64,000 nucleotides of DNA from Larix kaempferi (taxonomy: Eukaryota > Streptophyta > Pinopsida > Pinales > Pinaceae), in contig BSBM01000321.1 of the NCBI GenBank assembly GCA_027924585.1, positions 3,113,001 through 3,177,000 of the forward strand, read 5' to 3'. A program made the translations under genes and the position numbers. A model generated the notes under the pieces. That model did no database searches. It was not told the DNA's origin and saw only the letters and a program-made list of their open reading frames with translations. Positions within the stretch are counted from its first letter, which is position 1. Each line of letters starts with the position of its first letter. Of this stretch, positions 33,826-46,278 are shown in pieces.

Positions 33826-35996
33826 ATTTTGTGCAGATAAATGTATTGAAATGCAACACACTTTTCCATACACACCACAATAGAATGGTGTGGATGAAAG
33901 AAAGAACAGAACCCTAAAAGAGATGGCTACATGCATGCTTGAGTCTAAAGAATTGGCTCCTAGACTTTGGGAAGAAGCTATCAACTGTGTTGCATACCTG
34001 CAGAACAAAGTCCCACACAAAGGCCTAAAAGGAAAAACTCCATAAAATATTGGATGGGATACAAGCCAGATGTGTCTCATCTCAGAGTCTTTGGTTCAAA
34101 AGCTTGGGCAAGGATTCCTTCAGAGAAGAGGAGAGACTTAGAGCCTCAAAGCAAAGAGTGCATATTTGTTGGTTATGCACAGAATGCAAAATCCTATAAA
34201 CTGTTGGATTTGTCTACCATGCATACCTTCCTTGAAAAAAAGTGTCCAGTTTGAAGAATGGCCATTGCATGTTTCCCACCATGTTGAAGCAAAAAGGTCA
34301 CCAACTACTCCACCACAATATGTTGAACATGATAGTGAATCATCTTCCCATGAAAGTTCAAAATCTAATTCACAAAGTGAATATGAACACATGATAGATC
34401 CATATCCAAAAGATCCTATAGATCCAGCGCCACAATATCCAACACCACTTCCAAGATGGGATGACAAGACCATAAAAGTTGCCGGTGAGCTTGCTAGCAA
34501 TTGAAAAGATCCAAGAAGAACCAAATCTCAGTATCAAAGTGCAAGCCTTGCACTCTCTCAGACATATCCCTTTATTCCTAAAAGGTGCTTAATGATGGTT
34601 GGATCAGATCCACAAAATTTATTTGAGGCCTCCCAATATCCAAGATGGATAATAGCTATGGATGAAGAGTACCAATATCTTCAGAAAAATGATACTTGGG
34701 AGCTTGTTTCTCTTCCTCCTGGAAGGAATCTTGTTCAGTGTAAGTGGGTATAGAGAACGAATATGGGCTCAGATGGAGTAACATGCAAGTACAAGGCTTG
34801 CTTGGTTGCTAAGGATTCTCTCAGTTTGAGGTATTTAATATACAAAGACCTTCGCTCCAATGGAAACGATGGATTCCATCCATCTTGTTTTGTCTCTAGA
34901 TTCATCCAAGAATTGGGAGGTACATCACATGGATGTGAAGAGTGCATTTCTTCATGGAAATATAGAGGAGACGATCTACATGAAGAAACCTGAAGGATAC
35001 ATTTGTGATCCTTCATTATTGTGCATATTAAGGAAGTCTTTATATGGCCTCAAGAAGGATGCCTAAGCATGGTATGTAAAGATGGACTCCTTTCTACTAT
35101 CACAAGATTTTTAGAGATGCAAGTCAGATTCAAATGTCTACATGAAGAATGATGGTAACTCCCTTCTCCTTAATGTTCTATATGTCGATGATTTACTGAT
35201 TACATGGAGCTTATCTTCATGCACTAGATCTATCAAATAAACCTTGCACAATTCCTTCTCAATGACAGATTTGGGACTGCTAAAGTAGTTTCGTGGTCTT
35301 CTAGTCTCTCAGAGTGATTCAGGAATCAAGATTGCACAGTCCAAGTATGCATCAGATCTAGTTGACAGGTTTCACATGAAAGAATTCAAACAAACATCAT
35401 TTCTTTTTCTTTCAAGTGTTAGTCTCGAAGATGGTTCTTCTTCACCATTGGTAGATAGTACCTTGTATAGGAAAATGATAAGGAGTCTTTTGTTTCTTAC
35501 ACATACTCGCCCTGATCTATCCTTTTCAATGAGTGTTGTCTCTAGATACATGCAAGAGCCTCATGAGATTCACTGGAAGACAACTAAAAGGATCTTGCAC
35601 TATGTGCAAGGGACAAAGACCTATGGTATTCATTATGCAACTAAGCGTCGATTGAACCTTGTTGGGTACACAGATTTAGATTGGGCCGGAGAAAACTCAT
35701 ATCGGAAGTCTACATCAGGGTATGTTTTCATGTTTGGATCCAGTCTTATTTGTTGGTCGAGCAAAAATCAAGCATCTCTTACTCTTTCATTAGCTGAAGC
35801 CGAGTACATAGGTGCAGTGAATGCAACCACACAGTGCATCTGGTTGCAGGGCATCTTATTAGAGTTTGGTATTCGCTGCAATACTCCACTAGTCATCGTT
35901 TGTGAAAATCATAGTGCTATTAGGATTTCTATAGATCCAGTTCAGAGATAGAGAACCAAACATATTGAGATACATTTGCACTATATCCGATGATTT
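33826..35996 (+). pseudogene. Ty1/copia pol, plus copy: partial integrase, RT, RNase H
   Basis: It begins inside the integrase core (GTGVDERKNR-type segment) with no LTR, gag or protease before it. Integrase C-terminal sequence spans 33900-34500 (SHLRVFGSKAWARIP, FVGYAQNAKSYKLL). RT runs about 34560-35350, with YVDD at about 35180-35200. RNase H frame 35376-35951 includes RPDLSF and STSGYVFMFG. Several stops and shifts occur. The sequence closely resembles the minus copy at 47085-51772, so both belong to one family. It is interrupted by G2 and resumes at 45277. Confidence 0.9.
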
Positions 35997-36758
35997 TGTT
36001 GACACAGTTCTGTCGACAGGGGTTCATTTCGCACTGTCATCAACAAACACCAACCAAACACCCTTAACCACCGGACTAGAAAGGTTTTACCCTTTCAAGA
36101 AACACCCACGAAGCGAGTGAAGTATCACCCAATATGATTAAGGGGGATATAGCAAACCGGTTTCCGCAGAGGGGAAAAAACATGCATCTACTTAGATTCT
36201 ATCGCAACAGAAACCAGAGATTCACATTTGCATCATGATTAATATTCAGGCATACATTCATCATTTGCATATTCTCTATGTAATCAACATTCACATTATC
36301 AGATTAACACCATTGATCACATCAATCAGAACTTACATGAAAAAAACATAAAGTATTCATCAGTCAACATGAACAGAAACAAAAGAACATATCCACGCAT
36401 CTTGATGCATTAACTCATTAAATCCTATGATATAAGCTTCATAGAAACAAGTCATTACATCTTATCGTGGATCCATAAAAAACTGTCAGAAACAAAGAAA
36501 AACATTATAGAGTTCATCTGCACATCTATCGATCACTTATGATCTCCTACTCGGATCGAATCAAATTCTCTTAGGATTACATTCATATTCTTATTTATAG
36601 CCAACTATGGCGGTTACAAAATGGTCTAAATGACCCTTTCTAACACTAAACTAATCTTGTGCTTCCTTGTTCTCTACGAATGATCCTTTCTTGCGCGGAT
36701 GGTCCTTCTTCGCTGTTATCAGCTTCCGCACTTTATGCAGACTAACTCCATGCCAACA
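35997..36758 (-). repeat. G2 3' LTR
   Basis: It pairs with 44513-45276. On the minus strand it starts TGTTGGCATGG at 36758, just after a purine-rich tract (GTGTTGGGGGCT at 36759-36770), the polypurine tract. Confidence 0.92.
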
Positions 36759-36860
36759 AGCCCCCAACACAAACTTGTGGCTCTCCCTCAAGCCACCTCA
36801 TCTGGCTCTGTTGGAAGTTTTCTTGTCCTTCGCTGTGCTAAACTTTTGAGGTTGTTCTTT

Positions 36861-37337
36861 CTATCTAGAGCTCGCTGTTATGTACTTCTTGAAATCATCC
36901 TCCAGTCTCTTGGTCGTTGTCATGTAATTCTCAAACTCATCCTCCAGTCGCTTGGAATTTTCATCATCTATTCCTTCATGGCCGTCCGTTACCTTTGACC
37001 CTGGCTTGCGATGGGACAAAAATATCTCGACAGCACCAACTTGTGGAGTGGGCAGAGCGTTCCGGCACATCTATTTCACACATTTGATCATCCTTTGCCG
37101 GTGTCGGCGTGCCTTGGCTCTTGGTACTTTTGCGGGCGGAGGGACCGCTGATCTTCTAACACTCGAAAATTGCTTAACCATCTCGGGTAAAACCTCATCA
37201 TTGTTTTTCCTAATACCAGGTGGCTCTGTATCACCTGGTTTCTCATGAACACTTTCTGTTCTTTCCCTTAGCGCACCTTGGGTTCTTCTGCTGGAAATGA
37301 AATGCACCATTGCAAATATCTCACTTCCTCTTTCCAC
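36861..37337 (-). pseudogene. G2 extra ORF downstream of integrase
   Basis: Two adjacent minus frames (37071-37337 and 36861-37070) share one reading frame, separated by a single TAG at 37071-37073 that is one C-to-T step from CAG. Together they give about 158 codons. Visible features are a basic stretch (KVPRAKARRHRQRM) and two copies of an amphipathic KRLEDxFxxYxT motif near the end, which looks like a short coiled coil. Extra 3' ORFs are known in Tat and Athila gypsy lineages. I do not recognise the family. Function unknown. Confidence 0.5.
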
Positions 37338-37733
37338 AGCTTCCTTGGACTTTCCTACTAACTGTCTTCATCTGAATTACTACTTTCGACTTACTGAATC
37401 TCGTCATTCAACATAATAACTCTATTCCTTCAACTTAATAATTCTCGTCAATTGACTTACTAACAGTATTCATTCTCTGTGCCTGTATTTATGCTTGCTC
37501 CTCATGTCCTTGATGCTTGGTTATCGAATCATTCGAAAAATATTTCCCATAGCAATCAGATTATGTTGTTAAGTGTGTTATCATCCACCTCCGCCGTATT
37601 CCAGTGAAGCTTAGCCGCAATAATCATGCGCTTATTAGACTCCCGCATGCTAAATGTGCTAAGCATCGATGGGCGACCCATCTGGCCATGCCTCCCACTT
37701 TTTGTCATAATTACTTATTTTTGTCTCTCTTCC

Positions 37734-38819
37734 TCAACTACTATGCGCCTGATCATGGCGATAGGGTTTCAACCGATTCCCATTTACTAGCTTTGGAAAC
37801 AATATCCCATCTAAACTTGGTAGCTCCACCGCACCTCCGTCAGGGACAAAATTTATTATGTAGGGACCTAACCAATGCATCTGTAACTTACCTAGGTGCT
37901 TTGCAAACTTACTATCATATAAAAGAACCATATCTCTGCGCTGAAAGTGCTTTGGTTTAACGTGTTGATCATGCCAAACCTTCTGTCGATCCTTTTATAC
38001 CTTCTGATGAAATCTTGCGATGAACTGATCATCATCAAGATGTACGAATTGTTCCAACCTTTCTTCTAGTGCTCTGTCATCACTCATTCCTGTGGTTACT
38101 GTGATGCACATACTTGGGACGATATAATCCATCGAAATTACGGATTTCTGCCCGTAAATGAGCTTGAACGGGGTCTGGCCGATTAATCGTTTGCAAGTTG
38201 AGCATACCTTGGTAAGTGCATGCTCCATGATTTTGTTGAATAACTCAACTATCCCACTAGCTTGTGGATGATATGGGTTGCTATTCCTGTATTGAATTTG
38301 AAACTCCTCCATCATCGCTGCGATCGTCTAATTAACAAAATGAGTCCCCTGGTCACTCATTAGTATATTTGGGCACCCAAACCTGGTGACCATGTTGTCG
38401 AATAGGATTCTTGCTGCAGTTGCAGCTGAGCAATCCTTTACTGGTGCAGCTTCTTCCCATCGTGTCAAATAGTCTGTCGCAGTGATTATGTAGCGCAACC
38501 CTGTTCTTTTTCCTAGTGGGTTGGTGGGCCCCATGAATTCAACTTCCCACTTGTCGAAATCCTGCAGTGTCAATTGAGGTACTAATGGAATTTCATCCCT
38601 TCGTGACGACTTCCCTATCTGTTGACATACGTCACAACTTTTGGCGTAGTTCGCAACATCTCCATGCATGGTTGGCCACCATAGTCCCGCTCGAAGGATC
38701 TTCTTGGTGGTGGCACATCCCCCATAGTTTTCTCCCGCGATTCCATCATGAGCTTCCGCTAAAATCCTTTCTTGTTCATGCGGAAGGACGTATCCTCGAA
38801 GTATCTCATTCGGTCCCAT
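37734..38819 (-). pseudogene. G2 integrase, inactivated
   Basis: Frame 38328-38819 has the HHCC zinc domain (AHDGIAG...CDVCQQIG) and the first part of the core. The first catalytic position reads VEFMGP, where VDF is usual; the second Asp is in SDQGTHF. Frame 37995-38315 holds [13 protein letters not shown], with the third acidic residue. A stretch of about 20 residues that normally follows (the W-A-Y-R-T region) is missing between TKVC and [10 protein letters not shown]. The C-terminal GPY-like and RLKPYRH end is at 37734-37931. There is no chromodomain. Confidence 0.88.
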
Positions 38820-38879
38820 CTTATATAGTTTCCCAGCAATTAGTTGGAAATCTGCAATGCTGACGACTAACTGCTTCTT

Positions 38880-40463
38880 CTAATTGGTGGTGAATTCTTT
38901 CGGTGCCTTCCCTATTGCCAAAAAATGAATAGTTTGCTCATAATAGTCATTGACCATCTTGACCCTGAACAACTGAGCATCGGGTAATCCTTTGTCAATG
39001 TTCCTTGGCTCTTCTCCAGACTCTATCCGTGACATATGGTCTGGTCCTGCATTCAGTCGTCCAGGATTTACAATTATTTCAAAGTCAAATTCTTGGAAGA
39101 GTAACAACCAACGACAGATTCCGCCCCCCAACACAAGCTTGTTCACTAGGTATTTAAGTGTTGGATGATCAATGAAAATTTTAGAATACCCCCCTAAGAG
39201 ATAGTGTTGAAACTTCTGTAAGGCGTAGACCATCTCCAAACCTTCCATTTATGTGGTCGTGTAATTCTTCTCCATAGTAGATAGCTTTCTACTTGTAAAA
39301 GCAATCTGGTGGTCGATCGCGCCTTCTCCTGGCTGGGCCAATATGACTCCTAGTGTGACTGATGATGCATCGATATGAACGTGGAAATCCTTCATCCAAT
39401 ATGGAAATGCTAGTATGGGTACTGCAACCATATTTTCTTTTAATATATCCAAACTCTTTTGGCGCTCCTCATTCGATTCGAACTTGGTGTCTTTCTTCAA
39501 CAATTTTTCCATCGGCACCGTGATTGCTGCATACCCTCTGATAAACTTCCTGTAGTATCCTGTGTGTCCCAATGTCACTCTCAATTGTTTGATTGTTGTT
39601 GGCTGTTGTAGTTTGACAATAATGGCGATCTTTGTAGGGTCGATCAACATTCCTTCCCTGCAAACAATGTGCCCCAACAAAATCCCAAACGGAGCGCAGA
39701 AAATTCATTTCTTTAGGTTCAATGAGATCTGATGTTGTCTAAATATTTCCAGCATCAACCTTAGATTCATGACGTGATCCTTGACCAACCCGTACATTGT
39801 CCAATCATCCATATATACTGCGAGAAATTTATGGATGTAATCCTTGAACGTCGCAACTACTAGTCTTGAAAAAATTGTTGGTGCATTCTTCAGGACAAAT
39901 GGAATCACTGTATATTGAAAACATCCCCATTCAGTGATGAACATTGTTTTGTGATGATCCTCTTTTGCAATATTTATCTAGTGGTAGCCTGAGAATCCAT
40001 CTGTGAAGGAGTATATTTCCTGACCTCCCACTCCTTCTAATACTTCATCTATAAATGGTGTGGGGAATGGATTGTGCAGGCATGCATCATTCAGCTTCCT
40101 TAAATCGAAATAGATCCTGACTTCACCGGTTTTATTATCTTGGACCACCATTGAGATGATCCACTCCGATTCTTCTACTGGTTCTATAATTCTTGCTTCC
40201 AGCATTCTCTCAATCTCGGCCTTCACCCTTTCTTTGTACCGCAGATTCAACCAATAAGGCCGTTGCTTGACCGGCTTCGCATAAGGTTTCAATGGGATTT
40301 TCATCTCGCCTAGGTCCCCCGAACTTCCTTTCATGTCCGAGAATTTTTTCAGAAACAAGTCCTGAAACTCATGCAATAGGTCAGTCATCTTTGCAATAGC
40401 CGAGTCATCCCAGTAGTCTTTGATGCTCGCGAACTTGGGATTTTCTTCTGACCCAATGTTCAC
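38880..40463 (-). pseudogene. G2 reverse transcriptase and RNase H, inactivated
   Basis: Frame 39978-40463 holds the RT fingers and SFTDGFSGYH motif. Frame 39705-39944 holds the catalytic YMDD (residues 44-47). Frame 39249-39680 holds the thumb/connection (LGHTGYYRKFI) and the start of RNase H (HVHIDASSVTLG). Frame 38880-39248 completes RNase H and the linker (MSRIESGEE). The frames are joined by stops and at least one shift near 39700. Domain order and spacing are normal. Confidence 0.9.
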
Positions 40464-41167
40464 TTTCTTGATTTGTAGTGGCTACTAAAAGTTATTGGAA
40501 GGCGTATCTGGTGCCTCAACGCTGCGACTTCCTTCTAAATCTGGGATATACGTAGCCCTCAGATCATCCTCATCAGTTTGGTTTTCCTGTTATGTTGTAG
40601 CATTCCATTAGCATTTGGGGTGTTGTAGTCCACTGAAGTCCCATAAGTTGCTCTATCGGAACTGCATTGAGTACCTTCTCCCAGACCTCCTGTAATACAT
40701 TATGGATGAAGGCGTTTCGTCGAATAAACTGAACATTTGGATACAACCAATTGTTAGCTGTTCCCATGAGGTTGTTTCACGTTGCAGTTCGGCTGCGATA
40801 TACCAACTTCACAGTACTTCATCCAGTGTGTGAATAAATGCATGGACCCATTCCTGTTTCGCTCATGGTCACCATTTGATTTCACATTCATTCAAATACT
40901 CCTTCAGATATCCTCTGCCATGGTACTTCCTTCCGCAGTATCCTTTAGCGTCTCCAAACCTAACAGTCATTAGGTGTCGACATAGTGGCTAGTTAGTTAT
41001 GGTGGACTTGTGCGCCTCCCACCATCGCGTTGGTTTAGCCTTCAAGGATTCCTCCAAGGCCAACAGTCGTTGTGGTTATGCCACCTTCTCTTCAAATTCA
41101 GTGAGAAATGTAGCCAATTGGGAAATCACTCATATGTTGGTATCTCACACTCTTCTGTAGCTACCCA

Positions 41168-42034
41168 TCACAGCGACAGATTAATCCGTGCACACCTCCT
41201 AAACGATACTTCATGCATTCGATTCTTCCAATTTTCAAGTGCTTCGTCCGAATATGATGACGTCGAACTGATACTGTGCCACCCTAACTCTCCATCTACA
41301 GTAGGGTTGATGTAGTCTTCAGATATGTTGTAAATATTATCCCATCCCTCAGTGAATTCATCCCTTGCCGGCTCAACATATCTCTGCCGTTCCGCAGGGT
41401 CAAGAGGTGTGACTACCCTTATCTCATGGTTCTCAAACGACATTGTTATTTTCTTGAAGTTGATAATAGCCTGATTCTCCATCGCCCAGTCTATCCCTAG
41501 CAACACTGGGTAGGGGTTGGTGTTGTCAACAATCTCGATCAAATCAAAATCAGCATATGTTTTGAGTCCCTCGATTTCAACAGGGACCTGGCATAGTCGA
41601 CTGATCAGGGTGACCTTTCTTTGGTTTGCTAGTCGTAGTTGTACCGGGGACCAAGTTAACTGTGGTTTTTCCATCATTTCCCAAGTCTGTTTTTTCAGGA
41701 TGTTCACATTTGACCCCAAGTCCAGGATAATGGAGTCGACATTGAATGCTCTGACTTGCACGGACATCCGCATTTCTCTTCCTATTTTCCTCTTATGGTT
41801 GTGATCGATCATTCGCTCCTGTCGTGCACCCTCCCATCGATGCAACATGATGGATATCTCCGCCAATGCGTTTTGATCTTTTTGCAGTTCCATACAACTC
41901 TCTAGGAAGGATCTTAAGGTGCTAGCCTTTTTCTGTGAATTCATCATGTCGAATGTCGGCGGCTTGTCATAGATAGCTTCCTTTTGGTGAATAGGTGGTT
42001 GTTTTAGCTGCCTCATGGCCTCCTGTGATTTCAA
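41168..42034 (-). pseudogene. G2 protease region
   Basis: A 288-codon open frame with retropepsin signature ILDLGSNVNIL (Asp-Leu-Gly-Ser at 105-108; Leu replaces the usual Thr/Ser) and YPVLLGIDWA at 175-185. The tail DYINPTVDGELGW...RCARI is a long linker typical of this gypsy group. It is the best preserved frame in G2. The active-site Leu probably harms catalysis. Confidence 0.87.
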
Positions 42035-42239
42035 GAAAATATACCGTTCTACTTTTGCATTGAAAGTGAATTATTTTCTTGTTGTCAGTTGGACGCTACC
42101 TTGTGACCTATCGGCCCCTGTCATAGCTCCTTCGTGGGTCACTATTCCAACAGTCGCATTTTGACTTTTGTCCTCTGCTGATATCTTCTATACCGCTAGT
42201 GGCAGATTCTAGTTCTGATTGTGTTTTTTCGAAGGTGGG

Positions 42240-43960
42240 GGTAGGTTCTTAGTTTGCCACTTTGCTATGAGCTGAGGATAGTTTTTGACCCCTTGGTCCA
42301 CATCGCTACAGTAAGTGCACTGTGGGGTTGGATTCGGGAAATCCCTCTAGTGATTCCCTTGCTGACCACAATTATAACATATGATGGGTCCTCGTCCAAC
42401 AGCTCCTCCTTGACCAACACCGGTACCTGGGCCTCTGCGGAACCCCCCTCTAAATACTCCTCACAGTGACCTGTATGGAGGGTACTATGGTTGAACATAC
42501 TGTGGTTGCATATATTGTGGTTGACCATATTGCAGTGGTTGAAATTGCGGTTGGCCATACTGTGAATGACTATACTACGACTGATCATACTGTGGTTGAA
42601 TATTATATTGAGGCAGCTATTTATTAAACTGCTATTGCTACTGTACCTGTGGTTTCTCCTCTCCCTTCATGAAGAATGTATCCGCAGTCCTTTCTTGTAG
42701 TAGGTCATAAGCTTTGCAATATTTCTTGTCGTGGCCAACTGATCGACAAAAATTCCAATACAAGTTCACTGGTTTCGACACCATCTTCTGTAGATACACA
42801 CATTCTTCTGGTTGATGTCCTCTTTTCTAATAGATGCAACAGCAAGGCATCCCTCCCTGACTAAGGGGACTCGGTGCACTTGATTGCAAATATTATCAAA
42901 ATTTTGGGCACTGATCTTTGTGATGTCCTTCCGTCTTACATCTAGTGCACTATATGTCTTCGCAGACCTCTTTTCCTTTCTTCATGTCTTGTAGCTGGAT
43001 CGTCATGTTTTCCAGCTGCGCTTTTATTCAATCCATGCCTAAGCCTATTTCGTTGATCGGTGAAGCCTCCAGTTTCATTGTGATCTCCAACGCTTTTGCC
43101 TTAGTCGCTACCTTCTGTTGCATCATCGGCCCAGGAATGTGTGGCACCAACCCAGCGATAAACCATTCTTTATGCTACATATTGCTCATCCCGAAACTCA
43201 CTTTCAACATTAGTGTTTTGTATCACTGGTTAAATTCCCATACTGATTCATTTGGAAACTGCTTGATCTCCTTGAGCTCAGTAATTTACCACGACTTGTA
43301 TTTTGGTTTTCTAAATTCATCGATCATCTCCACCTTGATTTGCGGTAATAGTTTATCTGGGGTTCCCGTTGGTACCTTAGTAAAATTCAAATACCAGTCT
43401 AGCACACGGCCCCTGAGGGTCGTCGCTAACTGTCCTTTTTTTATATTTTCATCATGGACCTGATTCACGGTTCATACTGCTTCACACAAAAACCAGTATT
43501 ATTCGGGATCCTCGGTCTTGTTACCCTGGAAGGTTGGCATCTTTGTGTCGTCACCTACCATTCTTGCGCTTCTACTATTATTATTTACTGATCCTCTACT
43601 CTTACTACTGTTCTGGCATGTTGGACAGCTCTGTGAATAACTTGTATTTCCTTTTATCAAGTTCTGAGTAGTGCGCGTAGTTGAAGGTATGTTGTAGCTT
43701 ATGATTTGTCCTTCTTCGGCTTTTGGGTTAGCCTGTTCACTTTCTTCTTCCTCGTAATAAGGTTACTTCATCCCTTGTGGTCCTGTTTCGTAGTCTTTCT
43801 TTTCGGTCCCCTCAGGAGACTCTCCCTCAGTCCTCCTCTTCTTCTCTGGTCGCAGGAATATCACCCCACTCCTCAAGGTACCACAATCCTCTTCATTCTC
43901 CCTTAAAAATCCGTCATCACTCATGTCCATGTACCCCACATATTTATATTGGAACCACAT
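42240..43960 (-). pseudogene. gag: G2 gag with multiple zinc knuckles and Gln/Tyr repeats
   Basis: Frame pieces on the minus strand give an acidic N-terminus (43763-43960). A gag core follows (43286-43468: GQLATTLRGRVLDWYLNF) and continues to about 43050. Knuckle-like motifs follow near 42950-42906 (CTRCKTEGHHKDQC), 42848-42796, 42755-42715, 42382-42352 (CYNCGQQGNH) and 42330-42290. Between the third and fourth lies a Pro-Gln-Tyr repeat (42600-42482). Several knuckles have lost a Cys, and stops are frequent. This multi-knuckle layout is known from one plant gypsy group. Confidence 0.82.
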
Positions 43961-44495
43961 TCACGCAATACCCACAACTTCTGCACACTGATCTTCTACT
44001 TGTCGGAATTCATCCTCAATATACCCTTTTCGCATACAAGCATCTTAATCCACAATTTCAACGATAAAAGGAATCTCCCTCTAGGTCCTTTGAAAAATTT
44101 ACTCTCTGCATCGCTATATGATTTGATCGTATCAATGGAAAACTTAGTGATGTATCCCTCTAGGATACTGCTACCCAGAAATCAACAGCCCTTGATACCT
44201 TATTGTCAACCCATTTCAGCTGTTGGATCAATTCTGGAGTCTAGTGGGTAGGTTCACCTCCTTAGCAAAGGTTCTTCTAAAATGTTAGTTGCACCAACCA
44301 CTCGTGCAGCAATACTGGGAATTCACAGAAGAATATATCGTGATATCAGAATAAATATGCTTTTCCAACCAACTACTTGTCGTCTGCCAGGGGCTTCGAT
44401 TTTCTCCTTCCGTGAATTATTCTGCTTTCTTTTCAAACCAATCTTGAATATTTGGTTTCGTCGGGTGCCACATCATGTCCTTATCTTTCTTCTTC
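43961..44495 (-). other. G2 5' leader
   Basis: About 0.5 kb lies between gag and the primer site. No ORF on the sense strand is convincing, and plus-strand ORFs here are chance. Confidence 0.6.
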
Positions 44496-44510
44496 AGGGT
44501 CTCAGAACCA
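44496..44510 (-). other. G2 primer binding site candidate
   Basis: The minus strand reads TGGTTCTGAGACCCT, two bases after the LTR end TCAACA. It begins with the TGG required to pair with CCA of a tRNA but is not the initiator-Met site. The tRNA is not identified. Confidence 0.65.
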
Positions 44511-44512
44511 TT

Positions 44513-45276
44513 TGTTGAAATAGTTCTGTCGACAGGGGTTCACTCCGCACTGTCGTCAACAAACACCAACCAAACACCCTTAATCACTGGCCCAGAAAGG
44601 TTTTACCCTTTCCAGCAACACCCGTGAAGCGAGTGAAGTCTCACCCGAGATGATTAAGGGGGCTGCAGGAATCAGGTTTACGTAGTGGGGAAAGGACATG
44701 CATCTACTTCGATTCTATCACAACAAAAACCAGAGATTCACATTCGCATCATGCTTAATATTCAGACATACATTCATCATTCGCATATTCGCTATGTAAT
44801 CTACATTCGCATTATCAGATTAACACCAATGATCGCATCAATCAGAACTTACAGGAAAACAACATAAAGCATTCATAATTCGACATGAACAGAGACAAAA
44901 GAACATATCCATACATCTTCATGTATTAACTCATCAAAACCTGCAGTATAACCTTCACAGTAACAAGTCATTACATCTTATCGCAGATCCATACAAAACT
45001 GTCAGAAATAGAGCAAAACATTACAGAGTTCATCCACACATATATCGATCACTTATGATCTCCTACTCAGATCGAATCGAATGCTCTTAGGCTTACATTC
45101 ATATTCTTATTTATAGCCAACTATGGCGGTTACAAAATGGTCCAAATGACCCTTTCTAACAAACTGACCTAATATTGCACTTCCTTGTTCTCCGTGAATG
45201 GTCCTTTCTTGCGCGGATGGTACTTCTTCATTGCTGTCGGCTTCCGCACTTTATGCGGACTAACCTCGTGCCAACA
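44513..45276 (-). repeat. G2 5' LTR
   Basis: 764 bp, begins TGTTGGCACGAGG at 45276 and ends TTTCAACA at 44513 on the minus strand. It matches 35997-36758. Confidence 0.93.
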
Positions 45277-45588
45277 GATTGGTACATGATCATACCATCA
45301 CACTGCTCCACTTCCCTTCATAAGAACAGATTGTAGATATTTTCACCAAAACTTTTCAGTGAAAAAGATCACTCATCTTCGATCCCTTCTTGGGGTAGGT
45401 GATACTTTGGTTGATTAGATATTTTTTAACAGTCTATTTTGAGGGGGGGTTTTGTTCCCACTGGGTTTTCCCTCTTTCCTCGGTTATTTTAGATTGTTGT
45501 ACAATGTGACCATTGGTCTCAGTAACCAGGGCCCTATTTTTCATTTATTTACTTATCTTTTTCCTCATAGTCAGGATTAAGGGGGGTG
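45277..45588 (+). pseudogene. Copia plus copy: RNase H end and polypurine tract
   Basis: It resumes the frame cut at 35996. An EQIVDIFTKTF-like sequence at about 45325-45360 and a leucine-rich end at 45370-45415 match the normal copia C-terminus. GATTAAGGGGGG at 45575-45586 is the polypurine tract before the LTR. Confidence 0.85.
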
Positions 45589-46278
45589 TGTTGGAACATT
45601 CTAACCATCTCAACATTGTTTTTGCATGCATGCATTCCATGCAGTGGTAGTTGAGTCTCCTAGCACCTAGTACTTGTTTTTGGCCCCCTAGTGGTTCATT
45701 TTGGTCATCATTATCCTCCTTATGCACTCAGAGCTCCTTATCCACATCACTAAAGTGTAAATTTCCCCTCATGCATGATTTTAGGAGTCTACACAGTCAG
45801 TTCCATGAATTAAGTCGCCTTGTCCCCTTGATTACCTATTTAACTAACTATTACACCTAGTTTCACTACTTCTGAGTGTAGGAGCACCCTTTTTTACCAT
45901 TTCCAGTCAGTTATGCATCTCCTTGGATTCTTCCCCTATTTTCTATCCCCAATGACTTAGTCATGCTCCAGTCCACCTTAGTTGAGTAGCCATTCAACAT
46001 TAGTTTCCACTAGACCTTATCAGGTGATGGTTCTAATGCAAACTAAGCCTAGGCTTGAGGTGAATTTGAATCCTACCAGTGGCTATTGAATTCTCTCCAT
46101 TGTAACATCTTTTGTTTACTAGCTTATTGTTGAAGAAAGTATCAACAACATTTTTTCATCTGAGTTTCAATTTCATGAGTGAATTTTGCAGCTTTTCTCC
46201 CTAATTCTTTTATGCGAAAGCTTTGTGAAATTAGTGAGGTTTGTTCAGCTTTGTGATTCTATCCTATGGAATTTTACA
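45589..46278 (+). repeat. Copia LTR, plus orientation
   Basis: 690 bp, starts TGTTGGAACATT and ends TTTTACA. An inverted homologue lies at 51081-51772. It is preceded by pol and a polypurine tract but also followed by a primer site and gag, so it acts as a junction LTR. Confidence 0.92.

Larger units (their letters stand above)
35997..45276 (-). mobile_element. G2: Ty3/gypsy element, non-chromodomain, minus strand
   Basis: LTRs of about 763 bp (35997-36758 and 44513-45276) begin TGTTGGCA and end TCAACA on the minus strand. Flanks GATTT (35992-35996) and GATTG (45277-45281) make a 5-bp duplication with one mismatch. The insertion splits copia RNase H, whose reading continues at 45277. Gag, protease, RT, RNase H and integrase follow on the minus strand in gypsy order, plus a further ORF after integrase. 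There is no chromodomain. LTR similarity is high but not perfect. Every coding block carries stops. Confidence 0.93.
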
